A DNA stretch of 64,000 nucleotides from Euonymus europaeus. Taxonomy: Eukaryota; Streptophyta; Magnoliopsida; Celastrales; Celastraceae. The notes beneath the pieces are model-generated. The model ran no database searches and was not told the origin of the DNA. It saw nothing but the letters and a program-made list of their open reading frames with translations. Below are positions 45,213 to 55,932 of the stretch, piece by piece. The position numbers and the translations under genes were made by a program. Positions within the stretch are counted from its first letter, which is position 1. Every line of letters starts with the position of its first letter. The stretch lies in the NCBI GenBank assembly GCA_963580455.1, contig OY756961.1, positions 9,281,001 through 9,345,000 on the forward strand, given 5' to 3'.

Positions 45213-45738
45213 ACTGTATGACCAAGCGTTCTTACAAATGTAGACAGTCGTAGACTCGACAACACTAGATTTGAACTACCCAAGGACTCTTCTTGTTCCT
45301 TCAAAGCACCAACTGGTTGGTTGTTTATAGGTTCAAATAGGCTGCACTTCGACGGATTCGGTTCCTGCTTAACGGGAGACTGCAACTTAGATCAAGGAAA
45401 AAGAAAGAAAAAGAGAAAGAAAAAGAAGACTCTGGTTCCAGCAATAGACTCGAAGAAAAGAAAAAGGATAAATGAATAATTTGAAGAAGAAAATGTACTG
45501 TTACTTTGTTTCATTTTGCAGACTTTTTTCATGATTTACGTTATCAATTGTTTAATATTTATTTAGACAAAACTAAAAAGTGTGACAGAAGGTGGCAAAA
45601 TATGGCAAGGCTGTGGCAGTGATGACAGGGGGACATTTGAGACACTTCCATCGAAAAAGGCTCAAAATTTTAAATTTTGTAAAAAAGGGTTAGTTCATTA
45701 AAAATGTATTCAAAATGGGTCATTTTGCCAAAATTCCC
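45213..45738 (+). repeat. MULE right end: rest of unit b and right terminal repeat
   Basis: 45213-45430 completes internal repeat unit b. 45623-45738 is the terminal inverted repeat matching 11760-11866. No gene is seen between. Confidence 0.75.
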
Positions 45739-46204
45739 CTACGTCTTATTGAAACTTTTCTGTGAGCTGGAAAATAAAGTTTCATAGCCATGGTTCGTTC
45801 TCTGAACTCTCTATTTATGCAATTTATCATGTATTAAGTGGAGTTTATCCGATGTGTTTGTGTTGATTGTTGTTGTTGTTTTTGGTGATTACAGCCTCAG
45901 GGAGATTACATTGATCTTCACAGGAAGCGACATCTATACTGTCTCGATCACTTCGAGCGCAAGCGCAAGAAGGAGGCTCGTCAAGTTCACAAGCGCTCCG
46001 AGATGGCATAGAAGGTCTGTTCTCCTTACCTTGATTTGATTTTTTTTTGATTTGTGAGTGATTCATTCGAGGATTCGTGGTGCATTGTTTGATTAATGAG
46101 ATCCATTTTATTTTTAGCAATTCTTGTTGGAGACAAGCACTGGGTCTCAAGGGGAAGATGATTGCAAAGAAAAACTATGCTGAGAAGGCCCTCATGAAGA
46201 AAAC
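45739..46204 (+). pseudogene. NSA2: NSA2 (TINP1) 5' exons, ribosome-biogenesis factor
   Basis: NSA2 is a conserved nucleolar protein needed for 60S pre-ribosome maturation. A start codon at 45790-45792 is followed at once by a GT donor. Exon 2 (45895-46014, after TTACAG) reads [35 protein letters not shown], then TAG where Gln is expected, then Lys. Exon 3 (about 46137-46204) reads ALGLKGKMIAKKNYAEKALM and KKT, followed by GTGAGT. Exon sizes and one-codon first exon suit a real intron-containing gene, not a retrocopy. The stop codon, a weak exon 3 acceptor and absence of later exons (about 200 residues) indicate a pseudogene. Its promoter appears to be at 11500-11759, cut off by the MULE. Confidence 0.85.
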
Positions 46205-46674
46205 GTGAGTGCTTTCTGTTATCGCGAGTAACACAATATGTTATTATGTGTTCTTTAATATGTTATTAGGTGTTCTTTAATATGTTATTAGGTTGATTGT
46301 TTGATACTTAAAAATTGCTCTTTCAGTGAGTGTCACTAATGTTTGATTAAAAAATCTGAACTTTTTTTGTAGTGATTTATTTTAAATTAATATTCTCCCT
46401 AGTTAAATATGTTGACATGTCTATAGGCTGAGATTTGTTGTAAATGTTGAGTTTTTTCTATGTAGAAACCTTTTGAATACTTAATTTCCTGCATCAAACC
46501 GATAGAAGGCTTAATCCAGTGGCTAGGGTCTCTTGGCTCCTTCCCTGTGCCACTGAGTTGTAGACTTGTAGTTGATATATGTGAATGACAATATATTTTT
46601 GATTTACTTGCTGTTTTGCTTTGTTTTTCCTTCTTGTAGTCCAATATAATTGTAAATTGTTTGCTGGTGATTAC
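46205..46674 (+). other. NSA2 intron sequence up to the next insertion
   Basis: Follows the exon 3 donor GTGAGT. It includes a short tandem repeat of TATGTTATTAGGTGTTCTTTAA (about 46235-46290). No exon is recognised before the LTR at 46675. Confidence 0.5.
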
Positions 46675-48426
46675 TGATAACTCTATTATTTATAGAGTTA
46701 TTGGTGCTACTTTTGTTCTACATGATTTAGATCAAGAGTGTTTTAGTCATTTTAAGCACAAATGGAGTTTTAGTGGGTCATATTTCATTTTAGTGAGTAT
46801 TTTAATTATTTCGTACTTTGAGTAGTTAGTTTGAGTCATTTATGACTTGTGCGCATGGTAATTTTGGTTGAATAAGCCATCATGAGAATTTTGGAAAAAA
46901 GAATGCCTTCTTCCTTACAAAAATGAGTTTTAGGGTTTTGCACAGCCACTTTGTATTTTAATGTGTGGTTCGAGGTTTCAATGATTAAACATGGTTAAAT
47001 ATATCACTTATGAGTTGTTTGAATGATTTGCATAGGTTTCGGATGAACGGGGACTGATTCGGGAATGAAAAGCGGAAATTGGAAGTGTTGTCAAAGTGTT
47101 ATGCTGATATGGAGTTTGACGTGCTGACGCTCAAACAGCCACTGCAGTTTTTATAAAACTTTGATTCCATTGATTATTTTGGAGTTAAAAACTAGACATC
47201 TCAAGCTTCACATGGATATCAAGTTTGTTAATTTTGGACGACAAATAAAGAAGTTATGAGTGTACAAAGTCAGCTCCAGCAGAGGTTCACATCCAATTTT
47301 GAGTGTCCTTCACATTTATCCTTCTAACGTTCACTCTACTCCCCAGAAAAATGTGATTTAAGATGCGTTGGAAATCTAAGAGGAAGGGATAAAACTATTT
47401 TGTTTTACACTTCTCAAATTCGGGCGTTAGAACACTGTAAAATGGTCATATTTACAGACCATAAAAGCTGGACTGATTATGCAGCAGCAGAAGGCTATTT
47501 TTGGAATTTCAACTTCATTAAAGAGGGTATTTGAGACAAATTAAAAGGAGGAATCGGAGAGGTTATCTTAAGAGGGAATATTAGGGCAAAAAATGTGCAT
47601 AGAAGGAGGCACATAAACAAGAGGCATGAGCGCACACATAAAAGGGAGAAAAATCGCTGGAACAAAGAAGAAGGCAATTGAGAGATTCAGTTCACTCTTA
47701 CATTCATATATGAGTTGTAATTCTTTTCTTTGCTTTGGTTCTATGTTTGATGTCATGAACTAATTCTTCTTACTAGAGCTTTGATGTAGCCTAGTGTTTC
47801 TTAATTGAATTCAAAGTTTCAATAAATTCTTGGCTTTTATTCATTGTTATGTGTTCAAGATTGTTTTTAATACTTTTAAATATCTGACCAATGTTTGATT
47901 GATTTATTTATCACTGTTTTGTCTGAAAGGAATAACAAGATATTGATTGTATCATGAATGCCTTAAATTGAATGGATGTCAGACATGGATTCATAATTTA
48001 TGCAGTATTTTTATGGTTTTCCATTGATTTTAATGTGCTTTCTAATTTCTTTAATCATGCCTGCAAGAGATGATTGTTGATTAGGAGTAGTTTTGATATA
48101 GCCTGAGAAGCTGTGTCAAATAAATTAAGGAAAATAGATTGATAACAAGAATAATTGTCCAAGGTTTATTAAACAAAGATTCAATTGAGATAGTTACAGT
48201 GAAATCATGTGCTCTAGTGCTTCCTAATCTTGATTCTTGTTTCACTTGCTTGTTGCTATTAGTTAATTTTTATTGATTCATTCTTCAATTATTCAAACTC
48301 AATTTTGTATCCAGGTACTGTTTGCAATTGAATTAGCAGTCTATAGTTGATTGAATTAAATAGTCCTTGAGGGTTCGATATTTGGTCTTTGATCACTATA
48401 TTAATTGTTTGTGATTTCGTGTGCTT
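46675..48426 (+). repeat. Athila LTR, plus orientation (second locus)
   Basis: Begins TGATAACTCTATTATTTATAG and runs to GATTTCGTGTGCTT, lacking only about the last 20 bases of the LTR. It matches the reverse complement of 12325-14099 along its length but is more diverged. It is joined directly to an oppositely oriented LTR piece. Short frames at 47495-47756 belong to the repeat. Confidence 0.85.
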
Positions 48427-48935
48427 CCAAAAGAATCAATGGAATCAGAGTTTTATAAAAACTACAGTGGCTATTTGAGTGTCAGCATGTCAAACTCCAT
48501 ATCAGCATAACATTTTGACAGCACTTCCAATTTCTGCTTTTCACTCCTGAATTAGTCCCAGTTCATTCGAAACCTATGCAAATCATTCAAATAACTCATA
48601 AGTGGTATATTTAACCATGTTTAAGCATTGAAACCTCGAACCACACATTAAAATACAAAGTGACTGTGCAAAGCCCTAAAACTCATTTTTGTAAAGAAGA
48701 AAACATTCTTTCTTCCAAAATTCTCATGATGGCTTATTCAACCGAAATGACCATACGTACAAGTCATAAATTACTCAAACTAACTACTCAAAGTACGAAA
48801 TAATTAAAATACTCACTAAAATGAAATATGATCCACTAAACTTCCATTTGTGCTTAAAATGACTAAAAACACTCTGGAACTAACTCATGTAGAACAAAAG
48901 TAGCACAAATAACTCTATAAATAATAGAGTTATCG
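48427..48935 (-). repeat. Athila LTR head, minus orientation (second locus)
   Basis: From CCAAAAGAATCAATGG (equivalent to 13584 in the first locus) to the palindromic terminus AATAACTCTATAAATAATAG. It is the U3 start of an LTR whose element body lay to the right. The terminus is interrupted by the solo LTR at 48936. Confidence 0.85.
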
Positions 48936-49518
48936 TGTAATATCCCGAACCCAAAATTTTAAAAAATATAATAATTTTTCAAATTTAATATTTTTAATAA
49001 ATACTACATATTATTAGAAAAATATAGGCGCAAGAATCACTGAAATCGGAGTTGAATTGAATTTGTTACGAATTATGGAAGTTTAAGTAAATATAGGGAA
49101 AGACGAAGGGCAAAATGGTAATTTACCAGAAAATCTGGCATATACCAGATTTTCCAGTGGGTTTCCGGCAGTAGCAACGTAAGAGAGAGAGATGGGAGAA
49201 TTTTGAATGGGTTTTTCGTGTTTGTGGTCCGATTGGGGCAAGTGAGGTATCAAATTGAAGCTTGTGGAGAGAGGAGCAAAACCCAACCGGAATCGTCGTC
49301 ATCGGACCACCGTAGACGGCGGAATCAGGCGGCGAAGTTTCGGTTTTTCAAAATTTCAAAGCTCGATCCCGGTCGATTCAGTAGGAATTTTGGAACGAGG
49401 CAGGTACCATTAGATTTCTGTTGTTGTGGGCTTCATTTTGATGTAGGTGTGACCGGAAACTTTCGCCGGAAAAGTGGATTCCGGCGACCGGCCGGCCGAG
49501 TTAACTCAGCTCCGGCGA

Positions 49519-49681
49519 GTTGACCCGTTGACTCGGGTTTGACCCGTTTTGACTGGGTTGACCCGGTTTGACTATTTGACCCGAGTTGACCGGGACTATT
49601 TGACCCGAGTTGACTTTGACCGGGTTTGACTTTTGACCCGAGTTGACCGGATTACCCGAGTTGACTTTTCCGTATTTTGAC
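49519..49681 (+). promoter_or_regulatory. Array of 16 TTGAC (W-box core) motifs
   Basis: TTGACCC, TTGACCG, TTGACTC and TTGACTT occur 16 times in about 165 bases, in degenerate units such as TTGACCCGAGTTGACCGGG. TTGAC followed by C or T is the core bound by plant WRKY transcription factors. Whether it functions as such is not known; it may simply be a minisatellite. Confidence 0.6.
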
Positions 49682-49978
49682 TGTCGTGTATACGTATCCG
49701 TATTTTGATGCAGGAGGTTGATTTGGAGTTTTCAGACGTATTACGGATTAGCTTAGTCGACATTCCAGGTAGGGATTTTGCCCTAGTTCTTATTTGGGGT
49801 TCCGGGGGTTCCGTATTCGACGGACTCCTATTTATCTATTGGTGTGAAATTCCCGGAGGTTGGGAATTTCTCTGTTTATACTCTTATCTGATTTATTTCC
49901 GCAATTGCAATATGTTATGATTATATGTGGTTGTTTTGGAGGTATATGTACGACTGGCAGTATTTTTGTGTCTCTTGC

Positions 49979-50090
49979 GGGCCCAATATCCTGGTGGGCC
50001 CACCTATCCTCTCGTGGGGTCCACTATCCTGGTGGGGCCCACTTATCCTTTTGTGGGGCCCACATCCATTGGTGGGGCTCACCCCCTGAT
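49979..50090 (+). repeat. GGGCCCAC minisatellite in solo LTR
   Basis: Five degenerate units of roughly 22 bases with (T)GGTGGGGCCCAC(T)TATCC. Each contains GGCCCA/TGGGCC. Confidence 0.7.
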
Positions 50091-51118
50091 GTCTGGTTTT
50101 ATCCTCAAGAGTCCGGATAGGATTCCATTATGATGATCTTCTATGATTTGTGAGATTATGGAGGGATGATTTGTAGAGCGTGGGACCCACATCGGGCAAC
50201 CCAACTTACTGGATGATTTATCGATGGTTTTGATCGGGTACGTACCTGGAGACCGGATTGAGGTGAGGTACATCCTAGGGGACGCTCTTCGATGTAGGCG
50301 ATGCTATCGAGTACCTGATGTAGGCTCGATCCTCATCCAATCTGGGGAGTACCTGGACTGGGAGACACCTTGCGGGGATCAGGGTGGGTCCAGGGGAGGA
50401 TTTTCTGTTGTTATTTGGATATGAGTTGATACGGATTTGTGTTGATACGGATTTGAGTTTGATTATGGTTGAGTACTGATTTGAGAGTTGTACTTGAGGA
50501 TGGTAGTGGTGGAGCCTACTCGGCATCTACCCTACGGATTGACTGATTGTGATGAGTTGTGATGTGTACCACTTATGATTTCTCTATATGCATTCTATAT
50601 CATACAGACTTTCTTACTTTATCTCTGATTTACTGGAGTTCGGTGATACGGGAGTGTATCACTATTTGAGTTTCTGTTCATCTCACTTACCTCTTGAGCT
50701 TTTACTTTCCGTTTATTCTGATGATTGATATTCCTCTATATCCCTACTGAGCTTTGTAGCTCATCCCTTTCATTCACATGTTTTCAGGTGAGATAGCCGG
50801 AGTGGATGATCAGCGCAGGGATGCGTGAGGCGTGATGTAGCTGGTGGGAATGGTTTGTCTGTCTGTAGTATCTGTGTTTTGTACGGTATTCCGTATCTAT
50901 GTGATATTCCGCTGTAGACTCTGGTTTGTATGTTACATTCCATTATGGCAGTATTTGGGATTTGGTTGAGACATATATATGTGAGATTACTTATGTAGTG
51001 TTTGGGTAGCTTGGGGTGTAAATCCGGTTCGGGGAACGGAGGAGTTCCCTGCCGGTCACGTCTCTGGGATTCATGGGTGCTCATCTGCACCTATCTGGGA
51101 GAGGGGCGTGACATATCG

Positions 51119-51845
51119 CACCCCCAAACTTACCATTTTGCTAGTCCTTGAGCAAAACAAAACACAACACAAACATCAAACTAATGAGCAAAGAGCAAGA
51201 GCATGTTAGTATTTGAATCTCAATTAACGCCTCAAGGGTTAAACATCAAGTATAGCTCTAACAAAACTCTAAACATGGAAAATGCTCAAGATTTCAAACA
51301 CAAAACCAGCTCCCTCACATAGAACCAATCAATGCACATGAACTCCTATCAAATACTCTCAACTTACCACAACCCGGATGAGTTTATGCAAACAAGTGGC
51401 AAAGTGTAAAAATCTCTAAATAATGAATATTTTTGAACTCCATAGGCTTGCTTTTCACTCTACTCTCCACCAATGTAGGAAACATTTATCCCCAAGGATC
51501 GTTAGAATTCATTAAGCTTGTAATGTTGGGTTAAGGCTCGGGTAAGGATAAACTCATTTAAAGTGACTTACCACCATAGGCATATCAACCAAATTAACCA
51601 CTTACAATAATCACACTCAGTCCCATATGTAAAAGACATGTTAACCCCCAAATTGACTCAATGTCACTCAACCACTACAATTCAATGCTCTTTTATTCAT
51701 GCAAATATCACTTTTCTTTTTCTTTTTTTTCTTTTTTGTCACAACTCCAAAACTTAATCCTTTTAATTTTGGGGTTGTGCTATCTTTTTATTCATTTTTT
51801 TTCTTTTGTGAAAAAAAAACCAACAATATAAGAGCATTTCCACAA
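51119..51845 (-). repeat. Athila 3' non-coding region, second copy
   Basis: Matches 14100-14830 closely (CACCCCCAAACTTA-CATTTTGCTAG, AACGCCTCAAGGGTTAAACATC, CAACCCGGATGAGTTTATGC, CAATATAAGAGCATTTCCA). It is the polypurine tract and adjoining 3' region of a second element whose coding part has been lost; homology stops at about 51840. Confidence 0.88.
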
Positions 51846-52803
51846 CATGCCACCCTCTCTTCTTTAAAACTTGCATCATTAATTGTACACAAGTCTTTAG
51901 TTTCCAACATATTTAACACATAATATGTTAATTAACATCTGTAACTTTGCCCCAAATTTGTGTCCTCACATAGTCACATGCACCCATCCCACTGATTTGG
52001 ACTCTAGGGGCTATATTGCTTCTCCAACCAAGGACTCAAAATTGGGTTTCTGGCATTGTAGTGATGGCCATCTTTCGTCGGCTACCCATCACTTTCGTTG
52101 TCCTCATCCTTGTCTATCACAAATTAGGCTTTGTTTCAGTATTGGTGGGATAATGATGATCATCCAAGTAAGGCCATGAAAAGGGCTTACAACCGAGCAA
52201 GGAGACTCAAGATTAAAGAGGCCCAAGCTCAAGTTACTTCCAACCCAGCAGAACCAGTGGGTCCTGTGATAGCACAAATTGAAGATTTACCAACCATTGC
52301 ATGTGCATGGGATAAGCCTATAATTGAAGATGAACAGAGTTAAAGCGGTGCAATTATTGGCCTATAATTATTAGGAAGACAAAGCTGGATGGGTGGGCAT
52401 AAATTAAGTAGTTGAACTTTCTAAATAATTGTGTTTGTTTCAGTAGCAATAAAAGCCACATGTCTTGGCTTAAATAAGGAATTATTATCGCGATAGTTAC
52501 GTACTACATGCATGGACTATTTATAGGAGTCCATATTGTAAGCTTGGGATATAAAAAATATATACAAAATGAGATTACATCTCAAACTCTGAGTTTGTTA
52601 CTTCATCATTGGAGAAGCTAACTCAACCAAATTAGGATCAAGAATTCATCAGATAAGCAGGACAATCATGCACAATTTGATGCCCCTTCTGGTTGATGCC
52701 ATTGAAATTTTTTAGGGTAGAGTTAGGTGCGGCAATTAATCAAACACCTTGTGTTCATTATAATTTCGACAAATAATTCATGCCAAGTACAAACCCTTGT
52801 GTC
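51846..52803 (+). repeat. Local duplication, copy 1
   Basis: Segments 51846-52000, 52045-52150 and 52655-52800 reappear in the same order at 60209-60352, 62045-62150 and 62150-62300. Examples are GCCACCCTCTCTTCTTTAAA, TTTCTGGCATTGTAGTGATG and AGAGTTAGGTGCGGCAATTA. No gene family was recognised in either copy. Confidence 0.8.
52131..52343 (+). CDS. Unrecognised 70-codon open frame
   Basis: Highly charged product with KAMKRAYNRARRLKIKEAQA and an acidic tail ending EDEQS. It lies within duplication copy 1, but the second half is not in copy 2. I see no promoter or family match. It could be a decayed exon or chance. Confidence 0.15.
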   Translation: MFQYWWDNDDHPSKAMKRAYNRARRLKIKEAQAQVTSNPAEPVGPVIAQIEDLPTIACAWDKPIIEDEQS

Positions 52804-52814
52804 AACCAGCCTGA

Positions 52815-52945
52815 AAATTGACAGAGTCGTCACCAATTGATTTTAAGGTGCAATTGAACACTTGAAGATAAACCTGTGAACCAAAAATAAGGGCACGGGG
52901 GTCGATTGAGTATGAGAAAGGTGTTAGGCACCCCACAACTCCTGT
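52815..52945 (+). other. Possible Ogre/Tat-like LTR-edge motif
   Basis: AGAGTCGTCACCAATTGATT, GGGCACGGGGGTCGATTGAG and AGGTGTTAGGCACCCC occur together. Similar wording (gagtcgccacc..., ...aggcacccc) accompanies LTR ends of Tat-group gypsy elements in many plants. No partner LTR or coding region was found here, so this is weak. Confidence 0.3.
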
Positions 52946-53044
52946 TTAAAACTGTTACTGAATTTTTAAATAATTGGCTGTTTTCTGAAAATTCATTGTT
53001 TGCAAGATTGAGTTATTTTGAAGGAATAATGATAATTTGAATTT

Positions 53045-53940
53045 CGGATTACACCAACTTATGGCATGAAAAAAATTAATTTTCAAAAACACCAACTTAT
53101 GGTATTGTATTTTAAAAATGTGCCAACTTATGACATTAAAGAGAATCGAATTTTGTAAACATTAACTTATGGTGATGTTTTTAAATTTCATGATTGATTA
53201 GGGTTTAAAATAGAGTCGAGTTTGAAATTCCAACTTATGGAATTGGGATGAATTGATTTTGAAAAAGATTTGGGATTACTAACTTTTATGTTAAAATAAA
53301 ATGAATTTTGTAAATAATGATATTTGAAGAAAATTGAATACCAACTTATAGTATTAAAAATATTGGATTTTGAAACATCAAATCATGGTGTTGTATTTAA
53401 ATTTAATGATTAGTTTAAAATTACGAATGAGATCCGGTTTTGAATTTCAACTTACGAAATTGGGACGAATTGAATTTGAAGAAAATATGGAAGTACCAAT
53501 TTATAAAAATAAAGTGAATTTTGTAATAATTTATGATATTCAAAAAACAATTAAATACCAACTTATGGTATTTTATTTTAAAAAGATGGAGATGGTATTT
53601 ATAAAAATAGTGATTGAAAATACCAACTTATGGTATAAATTGGTTTTACAATAAAGTAAATTTTGTAATAATAATTTATGATAATCGATAAAAAGAAATA
53701 AATACCAACTTATGGTATTTTTCAAGAGGATTAAATTTATAAAATTGATGATTGCGAATACCAACTTATGGTAGAAAATATTTGAATTTAAAACACCAAC
53801 TTATGATATTTATTTGTTTAAAAATATGATAATAAAAAATACCAACTTGTAGTTTTTAAATACAAGTTTGAATTTTGAAATACCAACTTATGGTATTTAA
53901 GTATGAGTTTGCAATATCAACTTATGGTATTTTTAATTTG
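53045..53940 (+). repeat. Dispersed array of ACCAACTTATGGTAT motifs
   Basis: About 18 copies of (AA)TACCAACTTATGGTA(TT), all on the plus strand, spaced about 30-75 bases apart in AT-rich DNA. The right half (53556-53930) has near-perfect copies, the left half mutated ones (CCAACTTATGGAATT, TTAACTTATGGTGA). Each perfect copy is a small hairpin: TACCA and TGGTA around ACTTA. The intervening DNA also recurs loosely (TTTGTAATAATTTATGAT). Confidence 0.85.
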
Positions 53941-55268
53941 AAAATAAAATAAACACACCCAAAGCCCAAATTTTCTAATTAAAACCTAAATATTATCTAA
54001 AAGGCCCAATACACTTTTAAGACTAAAAATAAACGGAACCTAATCTAAATTTGCAATAAACAAAACCCAAAAGCCCCAATATTGATGCCTTTTAACATAT
54101 AGCCCAACACCTGAATAAGAACTTAACCGGCCCACCCCTAAACATAATCTAACTAGCCCAATTCATAGACATTACCAACTTGGCCCAATAACTGTGCCCA
54201 AACCTTAACCATCTTCCTAGCCCGTCTCTCTTCTTCTTCCTTCCCCTTCTCCTTCTACCTCCTCAACCGACGTCTCCTTCCTCCCTGTCATTTCCATTTC
54301 CCATTTGTTTCTTTACTTTCCTTCTTATCCTCCTCAATTTTCGACTCACTTAGAAATTCCCCCCATCGTGGAATGTCCAGCTCCCTTCATGCTTCTTTAG
54401 CTCAGGATTTGTAGTTTGCTCGGTCTCATTGGACCGAATCGAGGCCTCTGGCTCCTCCACCTTCACATTCGAATCTAACCTCCGATTCTGATGCCTCTCA
54501 AGAGACATAACTCACCCCTACTGGATTAGAATCTGGCAGATCTGGTAGTACGAGCTAACCAACGTGAAGGTGAGTCGTCTTCATCAATTTCTACATTAGC
54601 TAGATCTGGCTTTGCTTTTGGTGGATACCATGGGGTTCCAGTGATGGTGACTTGGTTCCGAAAGAAGAAAGGAGGCCGATTGATAAGGATTGGTGTGCTT
54701 TTGAAGATGTTGGTTTTAGACAGTAATGTTTCAAAGGATTGTGAACATCTGTTGGTGATGTCGTCTTAGGTGAGGGAGGAAAGAGTGTATTCGGTTATGG
54801 GATGAAGAATCAGGCTGCGGTGGTGGTGAGGGATTTTGATGGTAGAAGCAATGGTGATAGTGGTGACGATGGAGGTTTTGTGTTCAGGAGTTGTTTGAAG
54901 TATGTTTGAATTGGTGGACTCAACGAAGACACGAAAGGCAACCCCTGACTTGGAGGTAACAACATGAGGTTTTAGAGATGGGTTGGGTTCGGTTATTGGA
55001 TTGGAAAAGTGAGGAATTGGGGGTGATGGTGAAAATTTGGTGATGACAGTTAGGAAGCCAGTAGGGTGAGCTTGTAATAATAATTGTTGGAAAAGGGATC
55101 AGTGAGTGAAATCTGTGGCCTAGAGGGATGGAAGTGAGGATTTTGTTTTTTTAGAGGAAGAATTAGGCTTCCTGGTAGAGGAAAAATGTGTGTCCTTCTG
55201 TGGTGAAGAAGAAAGTATAGCTAGGGGATGATGAGTACCCAGAGAAGTGTCTCCATCCAAGCCCATGT
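53941..55268. other. Unannotated DNA before the hAT element
   Basis: Many GCCCAA motifs (53960-54210), then a CT-rich tract (54225-54310), then GC-richer DNA with short codon-like stretches but no frame I recognise. It may be the U3/leader of an old retroelement. Nothing firm. Confidence 0.35.
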
Positions 55269-55276
55269 GTTTTTCT
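55269..55276. other. hAT target-site duplication, left
   Basis: GTTTTTCT, identical to 59068-59075; 8 bp as expected for the hAT superfamily. Confidence 0.93.
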
Positions 55277-55500
55277 TAGGGGTGTAATCGAGCCGAGCCG
55301 AGCCGAGTTTTGAGGTACTCGAGCTCGACTCGAGCTAAAATTTACGTTCGAGCTCGGCTCGATAAGTGATTTAAATAGCTCGAGCTCGGCTCGAGCTCGG
55401 CTCGTTTAAAGCTCGGTAAATCCATTAACGAGCTCGAGCTCGAGCTCGGCTCGTTTAAAGCTCGATAAATCCATTAACGAGCTCGAGCTCGAGCTCGACA
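55277..55500. repeat. hAT left terminal and subterminal repeats
   Basis: Dense GAGCTCGGCTCG/CGAGCTCGAGCTCG motifs. A unit with GCTCGTTTAAAGCTCG, TAAATCCATTAACGAGCTCG occurs twice in tandem (about 55395-55440 and 55447-55500). Subterminal motif arrays are transposase binding regions in characterised hAT elements; binding here is inferred. Confidence 0.85.
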
Positions 55501-55932
55501 AGATTAATATTCAAAACCAAAATCAACAACAATTTTAATATTCAAAACTTAAACAAATAAACAATATTAATCAAAATGTTTATCACCTCCAAAAACTAAA
55601 CCAATAGCAAAGCTATTATTCAAAACTCAAACAAATAAACAATATTAATTAAAATGTCCATCTTCCTAGTTCCTGCTCCTACAGCCTCCTGCAGCTGGAG
55701 AAAGTTTATAAATGGAATGTGTTACTAAAATTTACAACTTCAACAAAAATAAAAAAGGAAAAAAATTATGAAAACAAATGTAAATACATCAAGATTCAAG
55801 ACTAACCGTTAATTGTGATATGCCACAACTTTGTCTTCAAGCTTATGGAAGGGAAAACTCAATGATGTTATTGTCAACCTTATCAGTTATCATGCAAAGA
55901 AAAACATTAGTAAGTTATATTGAATATCACTA
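55501..55932. other. hAT 3' untranslated region
   Basis: Lies downstream of the transposase stop. It contains a duplicated TTCAAAACT-AAACAAATAAACAATATT segment (about 55540-55570 and 55620-55650). No gene. Confidence 0.6.

Larger units (their letters stand above)
11760..45738 (+). mobile_element. Mutator-like element (MULE), non-autonomous, with three nested insertions
   Basis: Left end GGGAAATTTGGCAA and right end (reverse complement) GGGGAATTTTGGCAA open terminal inverted repeats of just over 100 bases. Flanks CTGCGTCTT (11751-11759) and CTACGTCTT (45739-45747) form a 9-bp target duplication with one difference, as expected for Mutator superfamily insertions. After removing the Athila-type element (12080-31971, containing a Tekay) and the second Tekay (35909-45207), the element's own DNA is about 4.8 kb: 11760-12079, 31977-35908 and 45213-45738. 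No MURA transposase is recognised. The interior has an exon-like reading frame and large inverted and tandem repeats, so it may be a gene-capturing (Pack-MULE-like) element. Confidence 0.78.
48936..51113 (+). mobile_element. Gypsy solo LTR (third family)
   Basis: 2178 bases, TGTAATATCCCG...GGGGCGTGACA, flanked by identical TATCG at 48931-48935 and 51114-51118. Removing it restores the Athila junction GAGTTATCGCACCCCCAAACTT seen at 14091 onward, apart from one base. The terminal GGGGCGTGACA resembles the end of the Tekay-type LTRs here, so it is probably a related chromovirus family. It contains a TTGAC array (49519-49681) and a TGGGGCCCAC repeat block (49979-50090). No internal gene remains. 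Confidence 0.9.

Noticed and set aside
45845..46150. 101-codon minus-strand open frame over NSA2
   Set aside because: Antisense to exons matching NSA2 with proper splice sites; no own similarity.
49519..49681. TTGAC array as a centromeric or telomeric satellite
   Set aside because: Only about 165 bases long and confined to one LTR.
50224..50526. Open frames on both strands of the solo LTR
   Set aside because: No similarity; fully explained by the LTR bounded by TATCG duplications.
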